A DNA stretch of 64,000 nt from Gordionus sp. m RMFG-2023. Taxonomy: Eukaryota; Nematomorpha; Gordioida; Chordodea; Parachordodidae. Position numbers and translations under genes: made by a program. Numbering within the stretch: position 1 is the first letter of the stretch; the number at the start of each line of letters is the position of its first letter. Below the pieces are notes generated by a model, which ran no database searches, was not told the DNA's origin, and worked only from the letters and a program-made list of their open reading frames with translations. Shown piece by piece: positions 1 through 12,835 of the stretch. The stretch spans positions 22,136,846 to 22,200,845 of the forward strand of contig NC_088779.1 in assembly GCF_954871325.1 (NCBI RefSeq). The letters run 5' to 3'.

Positions 1-99
1 ATTTATAAAAATTCATAAATACTTTTAAAGATTGAGAGATTTCAATAGCGGTAGTTTTTCTAGCAAAATAAGAAATGTTTATTATTAGAATAATGTTAG

Positions 100-306
100 C
101 TATCCTAACTTTAAATTAAATTCCTCATCGATTTTGTCATCATCGTCCACTCTAAATTCACTTGATGTCCTAAAGGTAAAATCTTGGATTCTTTGATTTA
201 TACCTTATTTAAGAATATTACAAAAATTAATCAATAGACGTACCTCTGGATAAGGTGCTTGCAAATCTCCACATTTCGAAAATATTGGTAAAAAAAAGAT
301 TTCACG
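100..306 (-). CDS. Possible last two exons of a minus-strand gene (partial)
   Basis: Two short exons can be drawn: 244-306, with donor GTACGT, and 100-169, ending in TAG, separated by a 74-bp intron whose acceptor is TTTAG. Joined in phase 2, the reading is open and ends in an acidic tail (RVDDDDKIDEEFNLKLG). An alternative phase-0 reading (SKCGDLQAPYPE, then a different acceptor) is also open for a while, so the frame is not settled. A further upstream fragment near 490-535, between a CTTCTTAG acceptor and a GTATGT donor, may belong but fits only the alternative frame. I do not recognise the protein. The rest of the gene would lie to the right or be lost among repeats. Confidence 0.3.
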
Positions 307-554
307 CTATAGCATTTTATACGAAAGTATGGTAATGATGGACGTTGTTGTTGATTGATATACTATCATTAAAATAATATTAATTTAAATAAAATAGTAG
401 TGAATAGTAATTAATAATTTATGAATACGTGATTAATATAAATTATCAAATTTAAGTAAAGCGCATTCTTATATTACATACTTTAATATGGGGGTCATTA
501 GCCTTTACAATCCCTAAGAAGAAAAAATTTTAAATAATTTTCAAATTTACTTTC

Positions 555-745
555 TAATTTAGCTAACACTAAAATACCTCTTTTTTTAGTCAACACTATC
601 TAAAATTACCCTTTTTTTTATTTTAGCTAACTGTCTTAAATTACCATTTTTTTTATGCTAACATTATCCTAATTTGCTTTTTTTTAAAAAAACTAGCAAT
701 ATTTAAAATTACCTTTTTTTAGAGCTAACTTTATTACAATTCAAA
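555..745. repeat. Degenerate tandem repeat with T-tracts
   Basis: About five imperfect copies of a unit of roughly 35 bp, built as a 'TTAGCTAACACTAT' block, an 'AAAATTACC' block and a run of 7-9 T. No gene is visible in the surrounding stretch 311-1127. Confidence 0.55.
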
Positions 746-1135
746 ATTTTGAGGAGCTCTGCATAATTTTTCCTAGTGACGCTACTATATTTTAGACTTT
801 CTATTTAGACCACCGCATTAACTTATTACTCATTTTTACGTAATATATTGCACAACTGGTGGGGAGGGATATTGGTATCACTATAAAGATGAGTTATATA
901 TACTTTATTATATATTTAAAATTATTTTATATTTTTTTTGTTTCGCTTATAAAGTGAATAATAAAAACTAAAAAATTTAGGTTGGAATTTTAGAAAATAG
1001 GTCAAATTAATATTAAATTATTATTTTAATAATTTTAAAAATAATTTTTAACCTGAATACAAATATATAAAACAGGAAGTATTTGGAAGATATTGTAATT
1101 CCAGGAAAAATATAATATAATTCAGTGATAAAGCG

Positions 1136-2833
1136 CAGTGGCGTCGCTGGGGGGGGGGGGGCTCGAGCCCCCTAAAATTTGAATAGACCTCTGAAGCAAA
1201 AAAAAATTTTTTTAATAGCTACTTAATATCCCCTTGAACTAAAAATAACTCTTTTTTGACTGCCCACTGAATGATTTCTTTTATAATCCCATTAAGTAAT
1301 GTATAGATATAATTTTATTATTTAGAAATTTATAAGACTATTTAAATTTTTATTAAATGAATATTATTTTAATTATTAGATTAGATTAATAAATATAAAT
1401 TATCTTTTCACTATGTCAGCTTGCAATCAAATTCTATATTAAAAATATAATATCAATAACTAACACAGTTGAAGTTTAATTGATTTTATTATTTAAATTT
1501 TTATTTAACCTTAATTAAATAAATATAATCATATATTATTTGAAAATTAACAAATTTAATATTGTAATTAGCCGAGTTCAAAATGACTAATCAATTGTAT
1601 ATTTAGTATAAGAGATTTCTTTATAAAAAGTAAGTAGACATATAGTTTATAATCCTCTACTATATACAGTTGTTTATAAAATATCAGATATAATGCTACT
1701 TTTATAGACGTATTTGACAGTTATATAATATATTAGAGTTAATATTATAATAAATAGTTTTGATAATAAATATATAAACAAATTCAAGTATTTAACGCCA
1801 TCTATTTAGTTATAAATAATTTTTAAAATTAAACATTTTATTATTTATTCTGCAGTGTAATAAATTTGATATCTTTTCTTCTCTTTTTTTTATGTGTTTT
1901 TAAAAAAGCTATTTTTTTCATTTTCGAAAAACAGTCTTGAGTTAAATTTTTAATACAAGTATATTTTTGATATTATTACAAACTACTATTATTTTAAGAT
2001 ATAATGTACCAAGGTGGTGCGACAATATATAAAATCTTAATTGTTTCATCATATCATTCTGGTCCTTATTTTATTGTTAGAAAATGTTTCATTTCTAATA
2101 TGGCATTGCCGTGTAAATAACTCCCGGCTTCAATATATTTCCATATTTATTTCTTCCAAAGATTTTTAGTGTTTTTATTTTATCAATTTATCCAACATAA
2201 TAAATTATGATATTAGTTAACATCGTGAGTGTCATGGCTATTACTGCAAATTAACCAGCATCTATATTTGTGTTGCTATGTAATTTAAGATTATTACTAT
2301 AACGGCTGAGAGCATATAATTGCATATTTTAGATAAACAACAATGGTCAACTGTGTAGTCGTTAATATATCATTTAAAATGGAAGATAATCTTTTGTAAA
2401 TTTAATATCTCACAATAATTCTCTCGATTACTTATCTAGCTTCCATAATGTCATCTAAGAGGAAGCTCTAACCACCATGATTGGTCGTTTATACTCTCTC
2501 CTATAAAAATTGTTGATTTGGTTTAGGCCTATAAATTTTTCCTTATTAGTCCATTCTATAAAACATTGTCTAAAATGGTTACAGAGATGTATACTAGTTT
2601 GATAACCTTTTATCAATATAAGTTGCTAAGAATTATATTATTGCATTATGTGATTTTTTATATGCCAGTTTATTTTGTATGCATAATATAATAAATAAAA
2701 TTTGAAAATCAGAATAATTGTTTAGACTTAACAAATTTTAAAAAGTGCAAATTATGGGGTATGAGGGCGAAGCCCATCATAAATTTTTTTTTAGTTGAGC
2801 ACCCTGAGAGTGTGAAGGCTAGCGACGCCCCTG
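1136..2833 (+). mobile_element. Non-autonomous hAT-type transposon, copy 1
   Basis: The left end reads CAGTGGCGTCGCTGG and the right end CTAGCGACGCCCCTG, which are inverted copies of each other. The element is flanked by an 8-bp duplication, ATAAAGCG (1128-1135) and AAAAAGCG (2834-2841), 7 of 8 matching. An 8-bp duplication is the hAT signature. It is 1,698 bp long with no open frame, so it is non-autonomous. Relatives lie at 7997, 28177 and 45231. This copy keeps both ends and shows the empty sites for insertions found in the copy at 7997. Confidence 0.85.
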
Positions 2834-3046
2834 AAAAAGCGTCAAATTTACCTCTAGGGAAGCAATCGGAATTTTTTTACTTTTATTAATGAGTCAAAAA
2901 AAAATTAAAATATATAAATAATCAGAATTCGTCTTTTTTAAAAAAAATGATCAAGTAATGAATTATAAAAGTTATTGTTAGTATGATAATTATACACTAT
3001 AAAAAAAACTCTAACCGTTATTGTGAATATACTATAAAAAACTATA

Positions 3047-3480
3047 CCAGTGGTACAACGTCATTATAATTCACATAATTAACCTACACAACTCTAAAAC
3101 TAAAAATAATAATTTTTCAATTCCATTTATTGCTTAAATATATTTAAAAAAATAAAATTTCATCAAAATTATAAAATTTAGTCCTTTTATACTTTTTTGA
3201 GACAAAGAGATCACGAGTTTTACACGTGATTATAAAATCAGGCGACTATTTATAAATTTGTTAAATATTAAATAAAATAATTTTTAAAAATAAATAATGT
3301 TAAATAATAATATGACAGTTAGATTTTAAATTTTTAAATAAGATTTTTTTTTCAATCTAAATCATAGATTTATTTAAAATTTAAAACAAAATTTTTTTAT
3401 ATTTAACTTATAATTATTTTATTAAAAGTTAGAGTAATATCTATAGAATTATTTTACAAAATTCTAAATAAATTTATTAA
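3047..3480 (+). repeat. Dispersed repeat, copy 1 (inverted partner near 60 kb)
   Basis: Starts near CAGTGGTACAACG and shares long blocks with the reverse complement of about 59990-60305, including the CACAACTCTAAAACTAAAA block, the TTTTATACTTTTTTG block, the TCACGAG...ACACGTGAT block and the GACTATTTATAAAT block. No coding capacity. The family is not recognised. Confidence 0.6.
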
Positions 3481-3902
3481 CTTAAAATAGTTTTGTGCAT
3501 CAATGGTATCATTTATAATTAATGAGCGTGATGGCTAAGCATGAATTTATAAATTTCTTCGCATGATAAAAATATCCTTCACAATCTTGAACTGATATCT
3601 ATAAAAGGGGAAGAAATAATATTTATAACTTTTTTTATATATAAATTTTAATATTATATTTATATAAATATATATCTAGTCTTAATATTTTTATGATACA
3701 TATTTATTTAAATTATATCTCATACATGTGAGATAAAATTTGCACTTAAATATTTTTATTTTTAGATAAAAAATAACATTAAATAAAAGTGCAACAAAAT
3801 GTATGTTAAAAAGTTTCTATAAACAGATACAACTGATATAGTATATAGATATACAGATACTTATGCATCTCTGATAATCTATATTATAATTTTCCGATGT
3901 CC

Positions 3903-4016
3903 TCACTACGTCATCGCTACGTCATGTCATCGCTACGTCATGTCATCGCTACGTCATGTCATCGCTACGTCATGTCATCGCTACGTCATGTCATCGCTAC
4001 GTCATGTCATCGGTAC
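3903..4016 (+). repeat. 16-bp tandem array at the Helitron 5' end
   Basis: About seven copies of GCTACGTCATGTCATC, nearly perfect, starting 25 bp inside the Helitron 5' end. The related Helitron at 8377-15163 has only a short version. Each unit carries an ACGTCAT core, similar to CRE/ATF half sites. There are no spacers, so it is not CRISPR-like. Confidence 0.85.
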
Positions 4017-4574
4017 GTATTTATTTTTATTTTTATTGATTTTATTTTATTTTTTTTATAGAAAATATTTTTAGACATGAAGCCCAATAAAATACAACTC
4101 AAAATAAAGTTAGCCTTATATATATATATTTTTTTATACTCTTTTATATTATAGAATACATCTATTTTAGCTTCTGATAATGTCCCAACTATTTCTAGGG
4201 AGTTGAACCTAATATTGACACCTCTTCTGGTTTGCATTTATATTCTTTATATTATTCTTTGTTTTTATTTTAGATAACAAGCCATGTCTTACCCATATTT
4301 AATGATTTTACAGGTGGTATATTGACTCCTCATCAAGTTCAATGCATTTATTTTTTTTATTTATTCTTTTGTTTCTATTTTAGATAACAAGCCATGTCCT
4401 AACCTCAGTTAATGATTGTACAGGTGGTGATTCCGTCATTAATAAAAGAAAAAGATGGCAGATCAATCAAAAAAAGAAACGCACTAGGGATAGCGAGGAC
4501 CTACAAAATAGAACATTCTCTTATTTATCAAGTATAATTTTTCTCAAAATTATATTGGGATTTTTTAATGTTAA

Positions 4575-5935
4575 ATGTTAGTCTTATGTTATTATTTTTA
4601 TAAAGTAATATATTTTACCTGTAGAATAATTGGTAAATTAGAGATTTCCTCTTCATTAATTATAAATTTTGGGCTTGGTTTCAAAATTATTAGGGAAGGT
4701 GGGTTAGAGAAATTCTTTTTAAATATTAAGATCTTGGATGCTTTTTTCTTGAACCTATATTGGGATTTTTTAATGTTAAATGTTAGTCTTGGATGCTTGG
4801 ATATTTTTTCCATGTTAAATGTTAGTCTTATGTTATTCTTTTTATAAAGCAATATATTTTACCTGTTGACTAATTGGTAAATCAGATATTTCCTCTTCAT
4901 TAATTATAAATTTAATATCTCTGGGCTTGATTTCAAAATTATTAGGGAAGGTGGGCTGAGAAAATCTTTTTAAATATTAAGATCTTGGATGCTGTGGATA
5001 TTTTATCCAGTTTAACCTATATTGGGATTTTTATTATTAAATGTTCGTCTTGGATGCTTGGATATTTTTTCCAGATATTGTAGGGTAGAACCTATATTAG
5101 GAATTTTTAATATTAAATGTTAGTCTTATGTTATAAATTTAATATCTCTGGGCTTGATTTCAAAATTATTAGGGAAGGTGGGCTTGAGATATTCTTTTTA
5201 AATATTAATATCTTCTTGGATGCTTGGATATTTTATCCAGATATTGTAGGCTTGAACCTATATTGGGATTTTTTAATGTTAAAGGTTAGTCTTGGATGCT
5301 TGGATATTTTTTCCAGATATTGTAGGCTTGAACCTATATTGGGATTTTTTAATGTTAAATGTTAGTCTTATTTAATATCTCTGGGCTTGGTTTCAAAATT
5401 ATTAGGGAAGGTGGGTTAGAGAAATTCTTTTTAAATATTAAGATCTTGGATGCTTTTTTCTTGAACATATATTGGGATTTTTTAATAAATGTTAGTCTTG
5501 GATGCTTGGATATTTTTTCCATGTTAAATGTTAGTCTTATGTTATTCTTTTTATAAAGTAATATATTTTACCTGTTGACTAATTGGTAAATCAGATATTT
5601 CCTCTTCATTAATTATAAATTTAATATCTCTGGGCTTGATTTCAAAATTATTAGGGAAGGTGGGCTGAGAAAATCTTTTTAAATATTAAGATCTTGGATG
5701 CTTGGATATTTTATCCAGTTTAACCTATATTAGGATTTTTATTATTAAATGTTCGTCTTGGATGCTTGGATATTTTTTCCAGATATTGTAGGGTAGAACC
5801 TATATTAGGATTTTTTAATGTTAAATGTTAGTCTTATGTTATAAATTTAATATCTCTGGGCTTGATTTCAAAATTATTAGGGAAGGTGGGCTTGAGAAAA
5901 TCTTTTTAAATATTAAGATCTTGGATGCTTGGATC
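4575..5935 (+). repeat. Higher-order repeat array inside Helitron A
   Basis: A unit containing GGGCTTGRTTTCAAAATTAT begins at 4671, 4923, 5150, 5383, 5632 and 5858. The spacings are 252, 227, 233, 249 and 226 bp, and the same positions repeat at about 710 bp (4671/5383, 4923/5632, 5150/5858). Thus a three-unit block was duplicated as a whole. The short open frames here are by-products of the repetition. Confidence 0.85.
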
Positions 5936-6199
5936 ATTACATTTATCATGTTATTTTTTAACTTTTAGAATATCATAATAGACTTGATTAGTCCCCCAAA
6001 AATTTTATTTGATGATAGCCCTCCAACTTATTAGAAATATACATCTAATATTGACCCTTCTACCGGTTTTACATTATTTTAATGTTTGTTTAATTTCAAC
6101 AATAGTATATTTATATTTTTGCCTGATTTCTTTATTTGTCTAGGCTAACCCTAATCCCTCACATTGCTACCAAACATGATGAATCTTTTATTAAAGATA

Positions 6200-6860
6200 A
6201 GCAAAGAAAAAAAATGGCGATTCAACAACCGCCTTACCCGTTCTAGAGTTACTGGTGGCCAAGATAATAAGGCACTGTGAACTCCTCTGGAGGTTTATTT
6301 TGTTTTTTATCTAATGTTTTATATCTATATGTTTATTTTATACACCCAATTGCCTCCAAATGATATTTCTATCACCACTAACACAATCCCTATGCCACCT
6401 CTGCCTAATTTTTAACAAATAAAAGCATTTAATTCCACTATCATTTACCTCATTAGGAGTTATTATAAATAATATTTTATCCGATTCCCTGAGGAACTTT
6501 CATGAATATTTAGAGAGATATTCAAACGTGAATGTGTAATGCGGCCAATTTCATTAACATTATTAATGGGAAAATATGCGGTAGTTTTGTCATGACCTTT
6601 ATAACAATACTTACGACCGTTTTATGGTTGAGTTGACAATGTCGTTCATGATTCTATTTTAGAGGGGGATACCAAAACTGACACTTTGGCAGAAATATTA
6701 TTTTGCGTTCTTCTTTTACCAGTAGCCCAGGGCCTCAGCTTTATCAGGACGCAATGGGTGTTGTACACTGCTTTGGTAATCCGTCATTCATTACTTTCAC
6801 CTACAACCCTAAATGGGATGATATTATACATTAATTTTTCCTTCTGCAGACGACTGAAAG
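6200..6860 (+). pseudogene. Helitron Rep (Helitron-like N domain) remnant
   Basis: Positions 6736-6831 encode a clear Helitron-like N motif: YQDAMGVVHCFGNP followed by SFITFTYNPKWDDIIH, which matches the family pattern 'YQDAMAIV..FGKPDLFITFTCNPKWPEI'. Upstream, near 6215-6270, a fragment reads NNRLTRSRVTGGQDN, also found in the other Helitron here. The segments lie in different frames with stops between them, so no Rep/helicase can be made. No helicase motifs were found. Confidence 0.75.
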
Positions 6861-9479
6861 GATTTGCTCTTAATTTTACCAGACACACAGAGTAATAATT
6901 ATTCCTCATCATTTTTTAAAAAAATTACCTAAATTTATATAGCAAGAAAAACAAATTTCTTAAAAAATATATAAATAAATTGCATATAAGTTTCATTAGT
7001 ATTGAATGGCATTTTTGTAATTTAAATAAATAGCATTTTTTTGTACTTAACAAAAGATATAGATAGCCCTTATCAAATTTTTTGATAAAAGGAGTTAACC
7101 CACTAATTGGTAAATCCGAGATTTCCCCTTCATGTGTTGATAAATTATTTAGAAATTTAACTATCTCCGGGTTTGGGAAATAGTTTTGAAACTTAATAAG
7201 GAAGGACTGGGCTTGAAAAATATTCCTCAAGATTAATATTTGCTTGCACCTGATTTGGGAATATCTTATACAAATTTTTATGGGCCGGGCTAGGAAAAAA
7301 TTTTCAAAATTATTATGGGTTGAGCTAGGCTTGAGAATTTTTTTTATAAATTATAAGGTCTTGAACGTGTGGAAATTTTTTCCAAATATTATGAGCTTGG
7401 ACCTGGCTTGAAATTTTTTAATGTTAATTGTTAGTCTTATGTAACCAGTAATATATTTACAAAGAATTTTGGTATTGGGTACAAGCTCATTTAAATATAT
7501 TTTGACTCAAATAATAGTTTCCACTCTTAGTCCTAATGGGTTGGACTCAATGACATTGCTTGGACTTGACATAAATGGGGAGGGGGGGGGTTTAAAAATT
7601 ATATAAATTGGATATGATTTTTAAATAAAAGGTAACATCTTTCTTAAAAAACGAATAAAATTCTCATTCTCCGTCATTTTTGACGGGCTATCTACTAGTC
7701 TTAATAAATAATCTATAATATAATTAGAATTATTAAACAATAATTATTGCTTTAAAAAAGAAAAAAATTTTTTTTATAAAGTAAGGAAATAAATATAATA
7801 TAAATTTGTTTTTCTCTTCTATTTATTAAAAAATGAACATTTTTTTTCTTTGCTTCCCCAATGTTTATTTTTTAAACATAAAATTACACAATACATTCGT
7901 TTTATTTTCTTTTATTTATTTAAAAAGAATAAACAATATTAAATTTGCTTCCCTCATGTTTTTTTTAACATATTAAATATAATAGTATATTTTGTACAGT
8001 GGCGTCGCTAGGAGGTGGCGCGCAGGGGCTCAAACCACCTGAAAAATTTGAATAGCCCCCTGAAGCAAAAATTTTTAAAAAATAGAATCTTAAACTCTTG
8101 AACTAAAAATAAATTTTTTTGATTGCCACCTGAATGATTTCTTTTATAATTCTATTAAGTAAAATATAGATTTAATTTTATTATTTAAAAGTTAATAAGC
8201 CTATCTAAATATTTATTAAATGAATACTATTTTTAATATTAGATTAAATTAATACATATAATCACTATGTCAGCTAGCAATCAAATTTTGTGTTAAAAAT
8301 AGAATATCAATATTACTCACTAAATACTAATTTAGCATTTTAACAGTTGACGATTAATTGACTTATATTATTTAAACTAGAAGAAAGCCCGTCAAAAATG
8401 ATGGGGAATGAAATTTTTATTCATTTTTTTACGATAGATGTCATGCCAGGTCAAAGCTTAGAATATTAGGAAGCATATAATTATAAAAAAGTTTATCAAG
8501 CCCAGCTCAACCCTAAATAATTTGTAAAAGATATTCCCATGTCAGGTGCAAGCTAATATTAATTTTGAGGTTCCAAGCCCAGTCGTATCCAATATAATTT
8601 TGAAAATTTTTTCCCACCTCGGAGATAGTTAAATTTTTAATTGATTTATCATCACATGAAGGGGAAATATCTGATTTACCAATTAGTTTAATATGTAAAA
8701 AAAACATGTGAATTCCGTATTAAGGGAAACTGGGAAGGCTTGGGCAAACCACTTATTAGAGAATCATGACAAATAAAATAAAAATAACCGACTCTCATAC
8801 TTTTTGGTAATATGATCAATTAAAATTATATATAAAAAATAAATTGTTGTTTATTATATAGGGTTATTGTAGCTTTTCGGATAAATTTAATGGTCTTGCA
8901 TTTCCCAAATTATTTGTCTATAATTTTATGTTAAGTAAAAAAAAATGCTATCTATTTAAATTACAAAAATGCCATTAAACACTAATAAAACTTATATGCA
9001 AAATTATATATATATTTTTTAAGAAAATATTTTTTATTGATATATAAATTTAGGCTAATTTTTTTAAAAAATAATGAGGAATAATTATTATGTTGTGTAT
9101 TTGATAAAATTAAGAACAAATCTTTGTTGACATTTTTATTTTTGATGGAAAAAGCAACAAATAAATTTGGAAGGTCGTCTGGAAAGGAAATAATTAATAT
9201 ACAATTTCAGTTCATATTGTTAATTGTGTTGTTTATTTAAATTTGTGAAATAATTTATTGAGCATTAATTTAAATGTTTTATTACATATTGTGTTGTTTA
9301 TTCAAATTTGTGAAATAATTTATTGAGTATTAATTTAAATGTTTTGTTACATATACCAGTTGATTGAAATGTTTTAGTATATATACCAGTTGATTATTAT
9401 ACATGTTATTATTATTATTATTTTATTTTTTAAAAGTAGAAATAAAATTTATTTAAAACAAAATATAACTTATATCTTT

Positions 9480-10140
9480 CTTGTTTCTTTTACATATCAT
9501 TTAGGGTTGTAGATGAAAGTAATGACGGATTACCAAAGCAGTGTACAAAACACATTACATCCTGATAAAGATGAGGCATATACCTATGCCTTGGGATATT
9601 GGTAAAAGAAGAACGCAAAATGATATTTCTGTCAATGTCAGCATTGGTAGCCCCTCTAAAATAGAACGACAAGTTAACTCAACCATAAAAAGGTAGTAAG
9701 AATTGTTATAAAGGCCACGACAGAACTACTGCATATTTTTCCTTTAATTAAGTTGATGAAAATGGCCGTACTTCACATTCAAATTTGAACATTCCTCTAA
9801 ATAATCATGAAAGTTTCTCAGAGAATCAGATAAAGTAATATTTATAATAACTCCTACTGAAGTGAGTGATAGTACGGAATTGAATGCTTATATTTGTTAA
9901 AAAATAGACAGAGGTGGCATAGGGATTGTGGTAGTGATGATAGAAATATCATTTGGAGGCAACAGGGTGAAAATAAAATAAACATATAAATATAAATATA
10001 AAACATAAAATAAAAAAAAACAAAATAAACCTGCAGAGGAGTTAATTTCAAGCGTAGTTCTTTATTATTTTGGCTACCAGTAACTCTAGAACGGGCAAGG
10101 CGCCTGTTTATTTGTCATTATTTTCTTTGCATATCTTTAA
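9480..10140 (-). pseudogene. Helitron B Rep remnant
   Basis: On the minus strand 9490-9672 reads LRSSFTNIPRHRYMPHLYQD followed by VMCFVHCFGNPS, matching the Helitron-like N consensus 'LPSSFTGSPRHM.QLYQDAMA.V..FG'. It then runs out of frame just where Helitron A continues ITFTYNPKW. A second block near 10040-10100 reads RLARSRVTGSQNNKELRLK, homologous to the block near 6220 in Helitron A. Stops and frame changes separate the pieces. Confidence 0.75.
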
Positions 10141-10463
10141 TAGATTCATCATGTTTAGTAGCAATGTGACGGATTAAGGTTGGGTTAGCCTAGACAAATA
10201 AAGAAATCAGGCAAAAATATAAATAAACATTATTATTGAAATAAAACGAACATTAAAATACTGTAAACCAGTAGATGGGTCAATATTAGATACACACACA
10301 TATCTAGTAGTTGGAGGGATATCATCTAAAAAAAAAATTTTTTGGGGGGTGGGGGCTTATCAAGCTTATTATGATATTCTAAAGTTTATTTTGCATTTGT
10401 TCATTATTAATGGCTGATATATCAATTTTTTAACATTTATAAAGAGGAAATAAGATGGAGATA

Positions 10464-12835
10464 TAAAAGAAAGTATTTAGATTTAAGAAACTATTTAAAT
10501 TACTTCTTTTTTTAAATCAAATTTTATTATTATTATTTTCTATTTTATATCTAAAAACATAGTATATATATATAAAAAGTTAATTGAACATATTAAACAA
10601 TCAACGTTAATATATTTTAAAAATAAACAATATTCAAATAAAACTAAAATTAACTATTCAAATTTAAATTTATTTAAATATATAATCAATCAACATTCCC
10701 CCTCTTCTACAAAGAACTAAGCTTCTTCTCAGCAGTCATCGAGAGCTTGTTGTCCCAGAAGTTTTTTCCCGTTTCGATTGTACTCTGTTTTATCTTGGTT
10801 AGCGCATAAGTCTCAAATGTTCTCGTAGGCTTGATTCTATCACGTAGGTTTGATAAAATCGTTTATTAGAGTTGCGTGAGTTTGTACGTTTTTTGTAGGC
10901 TTGAATCAATCGCGTAGGTTTGGTAAAATCGTTGAACGTTATCGTTGGTTTGATATCCTTATCGTATGTTGTTCACATTTCTCAAAATTGTTATTATCAT
11001 TTTTCATAATTAATCCAGTCGAATATTGGAATTTGGAATAAATCGGAATATGTAATTTGGAATAGTTGATCAAATATATGAATAATATGCACAAATAAAA
11101 TTTTGAATTTCGGAACAATATGTAATAAGGAATGATAATTTATGGAATAAGGAATAAAATTTTAATCCAGAATAAGGAATGATAAATTATTATATTATTT
11201 CTTAGGTGTTAAGTTAATCATAGCGTTTTATACTTTTAGCGTTTTATGCGTTTTATATTTTTAGCGTTTTATATTTTTTGCGTTTTACATTTTTTAGCGT
11301 TTCCATATTTAATTAGTAGCGTTTTAATACTTAATTTATTTTTATTTATTTTCAATCTCCGAGGTTAAAATATGCAAATATTATGCACATTTCCCTCTCT
11401 TAAAAAAAAATTTAAATTTCACACAATATTTTTCTAAAATAATGATGTTTAATTTTTACATAACCTTTTGTCTTCAAAAGCTTTATTTCAAAAACATTTT
11501 TGTTATATTAAGTATTACTTATAAGGGTTATTTAAATCAATCCCTTTTAATTCATATGTTTTAATTACACTTTAATATCATTGGTTTCACAAAATAGAAT
11601 TCATAACCTATCGTTCAACTTCCATATCAATTCTTCCTAGGTTGTCACATTAGGTTAGGTGCTGGTTATCATATTCCAGTCCAACATCCAGAGCCGGGAC
11701 ACCATGAAGAAAGAAGCTTTTTGCATGAAAGAACGTGCTAACATCTCCATAGATTAGGCATTGGTCATATCAACAATAGATTAGGCAGTCACAATAAATA
11801 AGGTAGTCATAATAGGTAGTCATCTCCATAGGTTAAGCAGTCTCCATAGGTTAGATAGTCATAGTAGATTAGGTAGTCACAATAGATAAGGTAGTCATAA
11901 TAGGTAGTCATCTCCATAGGTTAAGCAGTCTCCATAGGTTACGCAGTCTCCATAGGTTACGCAGTCTCCATAGATTAGATAGTCATCTCAGTAGATTAGG
12001 TAGTCACAATAGATAAGGTAGTCATAATAGGTAGTCATCTCCATAGGTTAAGCAATCGTCACAATAGGTAGTCATATAAATAGAGTCATCTCAATGGATT
12101 AAGCAATCGTCACAATAGGTAGTCATATAAATAGAGTCATCTCAATGGATTAAGCAATCGTCACAATAGGTAGTCAAATCAATAAATAAGGTAGGCATCA
12201 ATTTCAAATTTAATTTAATTTATACTTTTTTATTTTAATTTTAGGCAAATTTTCTATATTTTATTCTTTTTTTTTTTTTACAAAAACATAACAGGGCGCC
12301 ATAAAAGAAACAAGAAGTTAACAAGTTATATTTATTCTAAATAAATTTTTTTTTACCTTTTATAATTTTGTAAATTTTTATAAAATTTTGACTATCGAAA
12401 AGAAAAGTCAAAAAAATTTTATATGTCCTTTTATCATCTCCAATATCTACCGACGAATTTGATAAGTAATTCGTTTACTTTTTATTTTTACAAAAGAAAT
12501 CAAGGTAAGGATATTTTTTTAATTTTTTTTTAATTTTTTTTTAAAACTTTTATCATTTAACTTTAATTTAAAACGAAAAACGTACCACCGTAACCGGGGC
12601 ACCATAAAAGAAAGTATTTTAGATTTAAGAAACTATTTAAATTACTTCTTTTTTTAAATCAAATTTTATTATTATTATTTTCTATTTTATATCTAAAAAC
12701 ATAGTATATATATAAAAAGTTAATTGAACATATTAAACAATCAACGTTAATATATTTTAAAAATAAACAATATTCAAATAAAACTAAAATTAACTATTCA
12801 AATTTAAATTTATTTAAATATATAATCAATCAACA
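10464..12835 (-). mobile_element. Non-autonomous LTR retroelement (fossil) inside Helitron B
   Basis: Two nearly identical direct repeats of about 231 bp (10464-10695 and 12605-12835) act as LTRs. On the minus strand they begin TGTTGATTG. A 5-bp duplication AGATA flanks the element (10459-10463 and 12836-12840). Just inside the upstream LTR (minus strand) is TGGTGCCCCGGTTACGG, a good primer-binding site. Just before the downstream LTR is a purine tract, AGAAGAGGGGGAA. The 1.9-kb interior has no gag or pol frame, so this is a TRIM/LARD-like element that must move by borrowed enzymes. The close LTR match suggests a recent insertion. The superfamily cannot be decided without coding sequence. Confidence 0.85.
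11745..12195 (-). repeat. Tandem GGTAGTCA-type repeats in the LTR element interior
   Basis: Dozens of variants of 'ATAGGTAGTCATCTCCATAG' and 'TTAAGCAATCGTCACAATAG' in irregular tandem order fill about 450 bp of the LTR element interior. Longer blocks of 50-60 bp repeat near the right side. No coding frame. Confidence 0.75.

Larger units (their letters stand above)
3878..7698 (+). mobile_element. Helitron A (rolling-circle transposon), both ends present
   Basis: The 5' end TCTATATTATAATTTTCC follows an A. The 3' end is a short hairpin (CCGTCA...TGACGG) followed by CTACTAG and then T. Helitrons insert between A and T, begin TC and end CTRR after a hairpin, so all terminal marks fit. The 3.8-kb body holds a 5' tandem array, a higher-order repeat block and a decayed Rep segment. 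The same 5' end recurs, inverted, at 15163, and the same 3' end at 8377 (inverted) and 46657. Rep is too decayed to function, so this copy is non-autonomous. Confidence 0.88.

Noticed and set aside
3903-4016. Direct-repeat array as CRISPR
   Set aside because: The units are contiguous with no spacers and the context is a eukaryotic Helitron.
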